From assembly GCA_028277285.1 (NCBI GenBank), contig JANQGO010000170.1, positions 1 through 46,622 of the forward strand: DNA of 46,622 bases, in the 5' to 3' direction. This stretch comes from Alphaproteobacteria bacterium. Its GTDB lineage: Bacteria > Pseudomonadota > Alphaproteobacteria > SP197. A program made the position numbers and the translations under genes. Every line of letters begins with the position of its first letter. Position 1 is the stretch's first letter. Below, in pieces: positions 35,909 through 46,622 of this stretch. The notes under the pieces were generated by a model. The model did not search any database. It saw only the letters and a list, made by a program, of their open reading frames with translations, and had not been told where the DNA came from.

Positions 35909-36943
35909 TTACATCGAGAGGTTGTTGTGCGCCCGTGCTTCGGCTGCAACTTTGGCGCGCTCGTCATCGGGCAGCGGGATGAGCCCCTTGTCGAGCAGAT
36001 AGCCAAGCGGCTGAGCCCAGGTGTTTTCGTCCGTGAACTCGATGATGTACTCGTCAATACCTGGCACCACGCCGATATGGGCGGTCTTGACATAGAAGTA
36101 GAGCGACCGCGAGACGGGGTACACGCCCTCGGCGATGTTATCGATCTTCGGCTCTTGACCAGAGATCAGCGAACCCTGGACCACCTCTTTGTTGCTCTCC
36201 AGGAAGCTGTATCCGAAGATACCGAAAGAGTTCGGATCTTCCTTAAGCTTGTTGACGATCAGATTGTCGTTTTCGCCGGCTTCGACAAAGGCACCGTCTT
36301 CGCGAATCGACTGACAGATCTGGTCATGGCGATCTTCATCGGTGTCTTTGAGCGCGTTGACCTCGTCGAAGGACTCGCAGCCACCTTCCATAGCAAGCTC
36401 GACGAAGGCGTCGCGCGTGCCAGATGTGGGCGGCGGGCCGAGCACGCGGATGGCATAGTTCGGCAGCTGCGGATCGATCTCGTTCCAGTTTGTATAGGGG
36501 TTGGCAACGAAACCGCCATTGCCGTCCGGCACCTCGGCGGCAAGCGCCAACCAAAGCTCGCGCAGACCAATATCCATCCGCTCGGCCTCGACGCTATTGG
36601 CAAGCACGATACCGTCATAGCCGATCTTGACCTCGATGATGTCGGTCACGCCGTTCTCGGCGCACAGCTCGACTTCGGATTCCTTGATCCGGCGCGAGGC
36701 GTTTGTGATGTCGGGATGGTCAACGCCGACACCAGCGCAGAACAGCTTCAGGCCACCGCCCGAACCCGTGCTCTCGACAACGGGTGTCGGAAAGTCGGTC
36801 TTTTCGCCGAACTGTTCGGCCACGGCGGTCGAAAATGGGAACACCGTGGACGAGCCGACGATTCGAATCTGATCCCGGGCCTCGGCGGCGCCGGCAGTGA
36901 GTACCAGGGCAGCCGTCGCTACGGCTAACGTCCTGACTTTCAT
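35909..36943 (-). CDS. pstS: Phosphate ABC transporter substrate-binding protein PstS
   Basis: The periplasmic phosphate-binding protein, 344 residues. A Sec signal (residues 1-22, ending AEA) precedes DQIRIVGSSTVFPFSTAVAEQF, which holds the first phosphate-binding SST. Further ligand segments are ESTGSGGGLKLFC and PPTSGTRDAFVELA with its Ser-Gly-Thr-Arg. FGIFGYSFLE and YPVSRSLYFYVK are also family-typical. AGGGGA lies about 11 bases before the start. The gene follows a four-unit Pho box by about 80 bp and is the first gene of the pst operon. A 15-bp hairpin follows its stop. Confidence 0.97.
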   Translation of the reverse strand: MKVRTLAVATAALVLTAGAAEARDQIRIVGSSTVFPFSTAVAEQFGEKTDFPTPVVESTGSGGGLKLFCAGVGVDHPDITNASRRIKESEVELCAENGVTDIIEVKIGYDGIVLANSVEAERMDIGLRELWLALAAEVPDGNGGFVANPYTNWNEIDPQLPNYAIRVLGPPPTSGTRDAFVELAMEGGCESFDEVNALKDTDEDRHDQICQSIREDGAFVEAGENDNLIVNKLKEDPNSFGIFGYSFLESNKEVVQGSLISGQEPKIDNIAEGVYPVSRSLYFYVKTAHIGVVPGIDEYIIEFTDENTWAQPLGYLLDKGLIPLPDDERAKVAAEARAHNNLSM

Positions 36944-37024
36944 GGCAAAAATCCCCTATCTGAGTGATTTCGGGTGCCGCCGGCGCAGGCTTCCCCTGCC
37001 GCGGCTCGGCTGACGCTACGTCGC

Positions 37025-37068
37025 CTGCATGACGAAGTTACAACTGTTCGATGACAGTTGTGTGACGC
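37025..37068 (-). promoter_or_regulatory. Pho box (PhoB operator), four 11-bp units
   Basis: Reading on the minus strand, four consecutive 11-mers begin GCGTCAC, CTGTCAT, CAGTTGT and TCGTCAT. The 7-mers lie at 37062-37068, 37051-37057, 37040-37046 and 37029-37035. One matches the PhoB half-site CTGTCAT exactly, two keep GTCA and one is diverged, all with 11-bp phase. The array sits between phoR and pstS, with the pstS start about 82 bp downstream. Confidence 0.8.
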
Positions 37069-37108
37069 CAGTTTCTACACCCTGTGGATGGCCTGCGCGG
37101 CGCTCAAA

Positions 37109-38536
37109 TCACCCGTCCGCGGCCGGCAGGTAGACCGTGAAGGTCGAGCCGTCGCCGACCGTGCTGTCGATGGTCAGGTCGCCGCGGTGCCGGTTCAGGA
37201 TGTGTTTGACGATGGCCAGACCCAGTCCGGTACCGCCGAGTTCGCGGCTGCGTGCGGTGTCGACGCGGTAGAAACGTTCGGTCAGGCGCGGCAGGTGTTC
37301 GCTGGCGATGCCGTCGCCGCGATCCCTGACGGTGAACCAGACGACGGGGATGCGCTCCATGCGCGCGCGCTCCGGCGGTGCCGGACGGTGGCCGGCGGTG
37401 ACGGTCACCTCGGTTCCGGCGCGGCCATACTTGATCGCGTTGGACAGCAGATTATAGGCGACCTGTTCGATCTCCGCCGCATCGCCGCGGACGGTCGGTA
37501 GCGGCGAATCCAGTGTCGACCGCACCACCATGTCCTTGGCGGTCGCCTCCCACTCCAAGGCGGTCTGGGTGCGCGCCAGCACGTCCGTCACGTCGACCTC
37601 ACCGGTCGGGCGGGTATGCTCGTTCAGCTCAATGCGCGACAGCGACAACAGATCGCCGACCAGGCGCGTCATGCGCTTGCCCTGGTCGTCCATCATCTCC
37701 AGGAAGTCGTCCCAAGCACCCTCGTCGTCACGCGCCGGCCCGCGCAAAGTCTCGATGCAGCCGACCAGGGTGGCGAGCGGCGAGCGGATCTCGTGGCTGG
37801 CATTGGCGACAAAGTCGACGCGCATCTGCTCGGTGCGTTTCATCGCGGTGAGGTCGTGAAACACCGCCATGACCGCCGGTCCGCCATTGCCGCGTACCGG
37901 CAGCGGCGCGACGCTGGCGCCGAAACTGTGGGGCACGCGGCCGGCGAGAATCGTGAGCTCCACATCGGAACTCTCGCCGCGGTCGCGCGCGGCATCGGCC
38001 GCCGCCAGAAAGGCCGGATCGCGCGTCACCGCCGCCAGATCGCGGCCGACGACATCGTGGCCGAACAGCTCCCGACCGGTGCGGTTGGTGCGCACGATGT
38101 GGCCGTTTCGCGCGACCATCAGGATCGGGTCGGGCAGGGCGTCCAGAATGCGGCCGGCCTCGGCGGCCAGATCGTCAATTCGTTTGTCGCGCGCCGCCAG
38201 CAGATCGTGGACCTGGCGCAATAACTCCTGCAGATCGTCGGCGCCGGAACCGGCGTCCAGGCGCGGCGGGTCGGTCGCCGTATCGCGCGCCAGCAGTTGG
38301 CTGTAACGCCGGGCCGATGACAGATTGCGCAAGATCGGCCTGACAACGATCATCGCCACGACGGCCGAGGCCGCGGCGCCAATCAACGCTGCCACGGGGT
38401 CGGCCAGGTCGAACAAGGCCATGCCGCCCAGCACGACGACCGGCGTGGCGGCCAGCGGCAGGGCGCCGGCGACGATCTGACCGAGCCTGGGCGCGGTTCT
38501 TGAAACCGGCGCGGATCCTTCTGCGCCCGCCGCCAC
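37109..38536 (-). CDS. phoR: Phosphate regulon sensor histidine kinase PhoR
   Basis: A 475-residue membrane histidine kinase. Two helices (about 18-44 and 47-69) leave almost no periplasmic loop, as in PhoR. A PAS domain (about 125-235) follows. The HisKA domain has H248 in ASHEIRSPLATL. The ATPase domain has N366 (NLLSNAIKYG), DRGDG at 405-409, the FYRVD box and GGTGLGL at 434-440. The start is GTG 38534-38536, only 2 bp after the maeB stop, so phoR may be transcribed with the malic enzyme gene. The Pho box lies downstream of phoR, which puts the sensor outside the PhoB-driven pst-phoB transcript unless read-through occurs. Confidence 0.94.
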   Translation of the reverse strand: MAAGAEGSAPVSRTAPRLGQIVAGALPLAATPVVVLGGMALFDLADPVAALIGAAASAVVAMIVVRPILRNLSSARRYSQLLARDTATDPPRLDAGSGADDLQELLRQVHDLLAARDKRIDDLAAEAGRILDALPDPILMVARNGHIVRTNRTGRELFGHDVVGRDLAAVTRDPAFLAAADAARDRGESSDVELTILAGRVPHSFGASVAPLPVRGNGGPAVMAVFHDLTAMKRTEQMRVDFVANASHEIRSPLATLVGCIETLRGPARDDEGAWDDFLEMMDDQGKRMTRLVGDLLSLSRIELNEHTRPTGEVDVTDVLARTQTALEWEATAKDMVVRSTLDSPLPTVRGDAAEIEQVAYNLLSNAIKYGRAGTEVTVTAGHRPAPPERARMERIPVVWFTVRDRGDGIASEHLPRLTERFYRVDTARSRELGGTGLGLAIVKHILNRHRGDLTIDSTVGDGSTFTVYLPAADG

Positions 38537-38538
38537 GG

Positions 38539-40797
38539 CTAGTACTCGACGTCGATGGCGGCCAGCGCCGCCATGTTCAGGATATCGTTCACCGTGGCGC
38601 CCAGGCGAACGATTTGCACCGGCTTCTCAAGTCCGACCACGATCGGGCCGATGACATCGGCCGCTTCCATCGCCTCGACCAGCTTGTACGCGATGTTGGC
38701 GGCGTGCAGGCTGGGCATGACCAGAACGTTGGCCGGGCCGGACAGGCGGGTGAACGGATAGTATTCAAGCAGATAGGGGTCGAGCGCCGTATCGGGCGCC
38801 ATCTCGCCGTCGAACTCGAAGTCGACGCCGCGCGCTTCCAGAAGCTTGACGGCGTCGCGAATGTGCCGGACCTGCTCGTCGCCGCGGCTGCCGAAGTTGG
38901 AGAACGAGACCAGCGCGACGCGCGGCTCCGTGCCCATGGCGCGCGCCTTGGCGGCGGCCTGGACCGCGATATCCGCGAGCTCCTCCGCGCTCGGCTTTTC
39001 GTTGATCGACGTGTCGGCAACGAACAGGTTGCGGCCCTGGCTGACCAGCATGGCCATGCCGAAAACCTGTTGGCCGGGCTTGGCGTCCAGGACGCGCTGG
39101 ACATGGGAAAGCGCGGCCGCGTAGTTGCGCGTCACGCCGGTGACCATCGCATCCGCATCGCCCGTCGCCAGCATGGCCGCGGCGAACACATTGCGGTCCA
39201 GGCTGACCCAACGCGTGGAGTCGCGCAGCAGCGCGCCACGCCGCTGCATGCGCGTATAGACATAGTCGATATAGGCCTGCCGGTTGGGCGCGGTCCTGGC
39301 GTTGATGATCTCGATGCCCTCGGCATGAACGCCCAGGGTCTGCATGTGCTCGGTCACCTCCTCGGGCCGGCCGACCAGGATCGGCGTGCCCAGGCCCTGA
39401 TCGCGCCACAGCGCGGCGGCACGGATCGTCTTCTCCTCCTCGCCCTCGGCAAAGACGACTCTGGCCTGGCGCGCGCGGGCCTGGGTGAAGACCTCGTTCA
39501 TGCGGCCGGCGACACGGCTTAGGCGCCCGGCGAGCTGAAGCTCATAGTCCTCCATGTCGATGATCGGCCGGCGCGCGACGCCGCTGTCCATGGCCGCGCG
39601 CGCGACCGCTGCCGGCACCCGGCTGATCAGGCGCGGGTCAAACGGCGTCGGGATGATGTAGTCGCGGCCGAACTGCAGGCGCGTGCCCGTATAGGCCGCG
39701 GCGACCTCGTCCGGCACGTCTTCGCGCGCCAGTGCCGCGATCGCCTCGGCCGCGGCGATTTTCATTGCGTCGTTGATGGTTGTCGCGCGCACGTCAAGCG
39801 CGCCGCGGAAGATATAGGGGAACCCCAGCACGTTGTTGACTTGGTTAGGATAGTCCGAGCGGCCGGTCGCCATGATGGCGTCGTCGCGCACGGCCACGGC
39901 ATCTTCCGGCGTGATTTCAGGGTCCGGGTTCGCCATGGCGAAGATGATCGGCTGGTCGGCCATGGCCTTCACCATGGCTTGTGTCACCGCGCCTTTGACG
40001 GAGACGCCCAGAAAGATATCGGCGCCTTGCATCGCATCATCCAGGGTGCGCGCCTCGGTCGGCACGGCGTGCGCCGATTTCCACTGGTTCATGCCGGCTT
40101 CGCGGCCCTGATAGACCACGCCCTTGGAATCGCACAGGATCGCCTGGTCATGGGGCAGGCCCATGGCCTTGATCAGCTCCAGACAGGCGATGCCGGCCGC
40201 ACCGGCGCCGTTCACCACGACCTTGCAGTCGGCGATCTTCTTGCCGGCGATCTCCAGTGCGTTGATGACGCCGGCCAGGCAGATGATCGCGGTGCCGTGC
40301 TGGTCGTCGTGGAAGATCGGAATATCGACCAGCTCGCGCAGGCGCTGCTCGATGATGAAACACTCCGGCGCCTTGATGTCTTCCAGATTGACGCCGCCGA
40401 AGGTCGGCGCGACCAGACGCACCGTGTTGACGACGTCGTCGACGTCTTCGCTGTCGACCTCCAGATCGATGGCGTCGACATCGGCGAAACGCTTGAACAG
40501 GACCGCCTTGCCTTCCATCACCGGCTTGGCGCCCAGCGCGCCCAGATTGCCCAGGCCCAGAACCGCGGTGCCGTTGGAGACGACCGCCACCATGTTGCCG
40601 CGCGAGGTGTAGTCGAAGGCCAGGTTCTTGTCGCGGGCGATCTCCAGGCAGGGCGCCGCGACGCCCGGCGAATAGGCAAGCGAGAGGTCGCGTGCGCTGT
40701 TCAGCGGTTTGGTCGCGCGCACCGCCAGTTTGCCGGGTTGACCCTCGGCATGAAAACGCAACGCGTCGGCGTCGCTAACTCTTATGTCTTCGGACAT
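38539..40797 (-). CDS. maeB: NADP-dependent malic enzyme with phosphotransacetylase-like domain
   Basis: A 752-residue MaeB-type malic enzyme that decarboxylates malate to pyruvate, yielding NADPH. The malic enzyme part (about 1-430) includes [44 protein letters not shown] and the NADP-binding [16 protein letters not shown]. The C-terminal ~320 residues resemble phosphate acetyltransferase ([19 protein letters not shown] to the end). In this family that part senses acetyl-CoA rather than catalysing. The start at ATG 40795-40797 gives MSEDIRV; a GTG two codons earlier is possible. It is divergent from mutS (about 140 bp) and 2 bp upstream of phoR. Confidence 0.95.
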   Translation of the reverse strand: MSEDIRVSDADALRFHAEGQPGKLAVRATKPLNSARDLSLAYSPGVAAPCLEIARDKNLAFDYTSRGNMVAVVSNGTAVLGLGNLGALGAKPVMEGKAVLFKRFADVDAIDLEVDSEDVDDVVNTVRLVAPTFGGVNLEDIKAPECFIIEQRLRELVDIPIFHDDQHGTAIICLAGVINALEIAGKKIADCKVVVNGAGAAGIACLELIKAMGLPHDQAILCDSKGVVYQGREAGMNQWKSAHAVPTEARTLDDAMQGADIFLGVSVKGAVTQAMVKAMADQPIIFAMANPDPEITPEDAVAVRDDAIMATGRSDYPNQVNNVLGFPYIFRGALDVRATTINDAMKIAAAEAIAALAREDVPDEVAAAYTGTRLQFGRDYIIPTPFDPRLISRVPAAVARAAMDSGVARRPIIDMEDYELQLAGRLSRVAGRMNEVFTQARARQARVVFAEGEEEKTIRAAALWRDQGLGTPILVGRPEEVTEHMQTLGVHAEGIEIINARTAPNRQAYIDYVYTRMQRRGALLRDSTRWVSLDRNVFAAAMLATGDADAMVTGVTRNYAAALSHVQRVLDAKPGQQVFGMAMLVSQGRNLFVADTSINEKPSAEELADIAVQAAAKARAMGTEPRVALVSFSNFGSRGDEQVRHIRDAVKLLEARGVDFEFDGEMAPDTALDPYLLEYYPFTRLSGPANVLVMPSLHAANIAYKLVEAMEAADVIGPIVVGLEKPVQIVRLGATVNDILNMAALAAIDVEY

Positions 40798-40935
40798 GAA
40801 CACCGTTCTCTAAAGGGGGAATCCCAGGGTAAAGCGTCGACCTCGCTCCCTCCAAGCACTACATGCATCAAGCTGCGGGGCAGGATGCCATATGCTAGTC
40901 TCGCGCCGCTCCGATCACGAACCAGGCGCCGGAAA

Positions 40936-43640
<2,705 letters not shown>

Positions 43641-43644
<4 letters not shown>

Positions 43645-46403
43645 GCGCCGCGGTCCTGCCGCGTAAGGCCAGCATCGTCTCGCGCAAGAAGCTGCTCGAG
43701 GCGCTCGCGGAGATTGATGCGGAGGACCGCGCCGCCAGCCTCGACATCCTGCGCGGCGCGTTGGAAACCGGGCGCGCGGAGATCTTCCGGCGTCTGGATG
43801 CCGGCGCCGCCGGTTCGGAGCTGGTCGCCGGCATGAGTTATCTGATCGATCAGATTGTCCGTGTCGTCCACGACCACACGACCGAACGGGTGTTTCCCCA
43901 TGCCAACCGCCTGAAGAGCGAGCGGCTTGGCGTCGTCGCCGTCGGCGGCTATGGGCGCAGCGACCTCGCGCCCTATTCCGATATCGATCTGTTGTTCCTG
44001 GTGCCGTGGAAGTCGACACCGTGGCTCGAACAGGTGGTCGAGCACATGCTTTACCTGCTGTGGGATCTGGGCCTTGAGGTCGGCCACGCGGTGCGCAGCG
44101 TCGACGACACGATCCGCCGCGCCAAGGCGGACATGACCATCCGCACCTCGATCCTGGAAGCGCGCTACCTGTGGGGCGACCGCTCGTTGTTCCGTTCCCT
44201 GATGAACCGGTTCGAGCGTGACATCGTGGCCCAGACCGGACCCGACTTCGTGCGCGCCAAGCTTGAGGAGCGCGACAAGCGCCATGAGCGGATGGGCGAC
44301 TCACGCTATGTGCTGGAGCCCAACGTCAAGGACGGCAAGGGGGGCTTGCGCGATCTTCATACGCTCTACTGGATCGCCAAGTATCTCTATCGCGTGCGCG
44401 AGGTCGACGAGCTGGTCGAGGCCAAGGTCCTGACCCGCGCCGAATACAACCGCTTTGCCAAGGCCCAGGACTTTCTGTGGCGCGTGCGCTGCCATCTGCA
44501 CCGGCTCAACGGACGGCATGAAGACCGGCTGACCTTCGACACGCAGACCGAGGTCGCGTCTTTGATGGGCTATACGGACCGGCCCGGTGTGCGCGGTGTC
44601 GAACGGTTCATGAAGTACTATTTCCTGAACGCCAAGGATGTCGGCGACCTGACGCGCATCTTCGCCGCCGCCATCGAAGATGCCCAGTTGGCGCCGCGCC
44701 AGCGCCCGTGGATCTCCGCCGCGCGCGAGGAGGTCGAGGGTTTCGCGGTGGAAGGCGGCCGCCTGTCGGTCACCGACCGCAACCATTTCCGCGACCATCC
44801 GCGCGACCTGATCCGCCTGTTCCATGTCGCTCAGGCGAAGCGGCTCGCCATTCATCCCCGCACGCTGTGGCTAATGACCCAGCATCTGAAGCTGATCGAC
44901 CAGGACATGCGCGAGGACGACGAGGCGAACCGGCTGTTTGTCGAGATCCTGACCTCGACCAACGATCCGGAAGGCACGCTTCGTGTGATGAACGAGGCCG
45001 GTGTGATGGGCCGTTTCCTGCCCGATTTCGGCCGGGTCGTCGCGCAGATGCAGCACGACATGTACCACGTCTATACGGTCGATGAGCACTCGATCCGCGC
45101 CATCGGTGTGCTGGCCGCCATCGAACGCGGCGAGGTCGGCGACGAACTGCCGCTGGCGACCAAGATCTTTCCGCAGCTTCTGCAACGCGACGTCCTCTAT
45201 CTGGCGGTGCTGCTGCATGACATCGCCAAGGGTCGCGGCGGCGATCATTCGATCCTGGGTGCCGAAATCGCCGAACAGTTGGGGCCGCGCCTGGGCTTCA
45301 CGGCGGACGAAACCGAGACCGTGGCGTGGCTCGTGCGCTGGCATCTCCTGGCGTCCAACACCGCGTTCCGGCGCGATGTCGGCGATCCCAAGACGGTCGA
45401 GGACTTTGTCGCGGTCGTGCAGTCGATGGAGCGTTTGCGCCTGTTGCTGGTCCTGACCGTCGCCGATATCCGCGCGGTCGGGCCGCAGGTGTGGAACGGC
45501 TGGAAAGGCCAATTGTTGCGCGAGCTCTATTACCGGGCCGAGGAAATGCTGTCGGGCGGCCACGGCGAAGCGCTCGGCAAACACGAGCGGGTCGCCGCCA
45601 TGGTCGCCGATCTCAGGTCCCGGCTCGCCGGCTGGGATGACCGCGCCCTCGATGTCTATGCCGACCGGCTGGTGACGCCCTATTGGCTCGCCTTCGACAG
45701 CGACACCCATGAGCGGCACGCGCGGCTCATTCGCCGCACCGAGGAAGCCGCCGACGATGGTGAGATGCCCACCGTGGCGGTCGAGACGCGCGTCGACCGG
45801 TTCCGTGCGATCACCGAGGTCACCGTCTTCGCGCCGGACGAACGCGGCCTCTTCGCCCGCATCACCGGCGCGCTCGCGCTTGCCGGCGCCAACATTGTCG
45901 ATGCCCGCATCTTCACGACTCTCGACGGCATGGCGCTCGACACGTTCTGGGTCCAGAACGAGATGCACCAGGCGCTCGATGACGAGGCGCGTTTGGCGCG
46001 CCTGGTCGACGTCACCACCCAGGCGCTGACCGGCAACCTTGACCTCGACGCCGAGATCGCCCGGCGCCGCGATGCCTGGCAGCGCCGTTCCCGGTCGCTG
46101 CCGGTCGAGCCGCGCGTCCTGATCGACAACAAGGCGAGCTCCAAACACACGGTGATCGAGGTCAACGCGCCGGACCGCTTGGGCCTGCTCTATGACCTCA
46201 CCCAGGCCATCACCGCCCTTGGCCTGAGCATCGTTACCGCGCGCATCGCGACCTATGGCGAACGCGCGGTCGACGCGTTTTATGTGCGCGACGCTTTCGG
46301 GCTCAAGACCACCCACGACAAGAAGCTCGACGAGATCAAGGCCGTGTTGCGCACCGTGATCAGCGATCGCGACAAGACGGAGATCGCGGGGGCTGCGCGT
46401 TAG
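43641..46403 (+). CDS. glnD: [Protein-PII] uridylyltransferase / uridylyl-removing enzyme
   Basis: The nitrogen sensor that adds UMP to PII proteins when glutamine is low and removes it when glutamine is high. It is 920 residues long. The nucleotidyltransferase site is [17 protein letters not shown] at 102-118 (D114, D116). The HD domain for the removing activity has [21 protein letters not shown] around residue 522. Two ACT domains that bind glutamine start near 723 ([20 protein letters not shown]) and 833 ([19 protein letters not shown]). It overlaps mutS by 4 bp, so expression depends on mutS translation. A hairpin and repeat copy C follow its stop. Confidence 0.98.
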
Positions 46404-46408
46404 GTTCG

Positions 46409-46431
46409 GGCAGGTCGGTGTCGGACCTGCC
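46409..46431 (+). terminator. Hairpin after glnD
   Basis: GGCAGGTC at 46409-46416 and GACCTGCC at 46424-46431 form a perfect 8-bp stem with a 7-base loop, starting 5 bp after the glnD stop. A C-rich stretch rather than T-rich follows, so it is a candidate terminator or 3'-end stabiliser, not a classical Rho-independent one. Confidence 0.5.
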
Positions 46432-46436
46432 AGGGC

Positions 46437-46595
46437 CCCCTCACCCAGCTCCGGCTAAGGCGCTCCGCGCCCAAGCCTGCGCATCCCACTCCCCCATTGC
46501 CATGGGGGCGAGGGAGCGTGGCGCTGGCCGTGTTTCCCCTCGCCCGCTTGCGGGAGAGGGAGGGGCCCGACGCGAAGCGTTGGGAGGGTGAGGGT
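46437..46595 (+). repeat. Intergenic palindromic repeat element, copy C
   Basis: The third copy of the element, forward orientation, 34 bp after glnD. It starts CCCCTCACCC and ends GGGTGAGGGT. The internal hairpin at 46453-46477 is GGCT-A-AGGCGC / GCGCCC-A-AGCC with one A-C mismatch. Stems CCCCCAT-TGCC-ATGGGGG and CCCGC-TT-GCGGG are well formed. It is closest in sequence to copy A. Confidence 0.9.
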
Positions 46596-46622
46596 TAGCC
46601 CTGATAGGCGACCAGCAAATAC
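46595..46622 (-). CDS. Possible C-terminus of a minus-strand gene (mostly outside window)
   Basis: On the minus strand the last bases read YLLVAYQG and then a TAA stop at 46595-46597, directly at the edge of repeat copy C. Only eight codons are visible, so this may be chance. A convergent gene ending here would parallel copy A, which ends 8 bp from the djlA stop. Confidence 0.2.

Noticed and set aside
39841-40935. Upstream in-frame extension of mutS by 365 codons
   Set aside because: It runs antisense to maeB, lacks MutS-like sequence and would produce a far too long protein; the family N-terminus begins near 40936-40957.

Overview
This GC-rich window reads as chromosomal core DNA of an alphaproteobacterium, most likely Rhodospirillales-like. 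The evidence is gene content and order: hemW, rdgB, rph, hrcA and grpE form one block, dnaK-dnaJ-dapB follow, pstSCAB-phoU-phoB is intact, and a malic enzyme gene lies divergent to mutS-glnD. I see no rRNA, tRNA, prophage, insertion sequence or CRISPR array. Genes are densely packed on both strands, often with 2-12 bp gaps or 4-8 bp overlaps.

Layout. 1-3000: the 3' part of an EmrA-like adaptor gene coupled to an EmrB-like 14-TM exporter, then an orphan Hpt-domain protein. 3000-6630: glutathione synthetase, a DolP/YraP-like BON lipoprotein and a YraN nuclease-fold protein on the minus strand, divergent from an LpoA-like lipoprotein; this is an envelope neighbourhood resembling the E. coli yra locus. 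6630-14100: hemW, rdgB, rph / hrcA, grpE, djlA, interrupted by a divergent phytanoyl-CoA dioxygenase-like/LysR pair that carries a likely operator. 14100-20430: a PEP-mutase-like enzyme, dnaK-dnaJ behind a sigma-32-type promoter, a secreted six-EF-hand protein and dapB. 20480-29510: mixed metabolic and membrane genes (DUF3096 microprotein, DMT exporter, DUF2244, nth, an overlapping amidase/EI24/lipoprotein operon, adenosine kinase-like enzyme, GST, flavin-binding protein, alanine dehydrogenase). 29518-38536: an acidic protein with a PodJ-like N-terminus, then the complete phosphate regulon on the minus strand (phoR, a four-unit Pho box, pstS, pstC, pstA, pstB, phoU, phoB). 38539-46403: maeB, divergent from mutS-glnD.

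How the parts work together. The pst/pho genes form a phosphate import and signalling unit: PstSCAB imports phosphate, PhoU and PhoR sense transporter status, and PhoB acts on the Pho box. HrcA, GrpE, DnaK, DnaJ and DjlA form a protein-folding set. MutS and Nth are DNA repair proteins, and GlnD is the nitrogen sensor acting on PII.

The most unusual structure is a roughly 160-bp intergenic repeat present in three copies (two forward, one inverted) with shared terminal inverted repeats. One internal stem differs in sequence between copies by three compensatory base-pair changes, so the fold itself appears to be conserved. I found no convincing new multi-gene defence or biosynthetic system; the remaining findings concern regulation, operon architecture and a few poorly characterised proteins.
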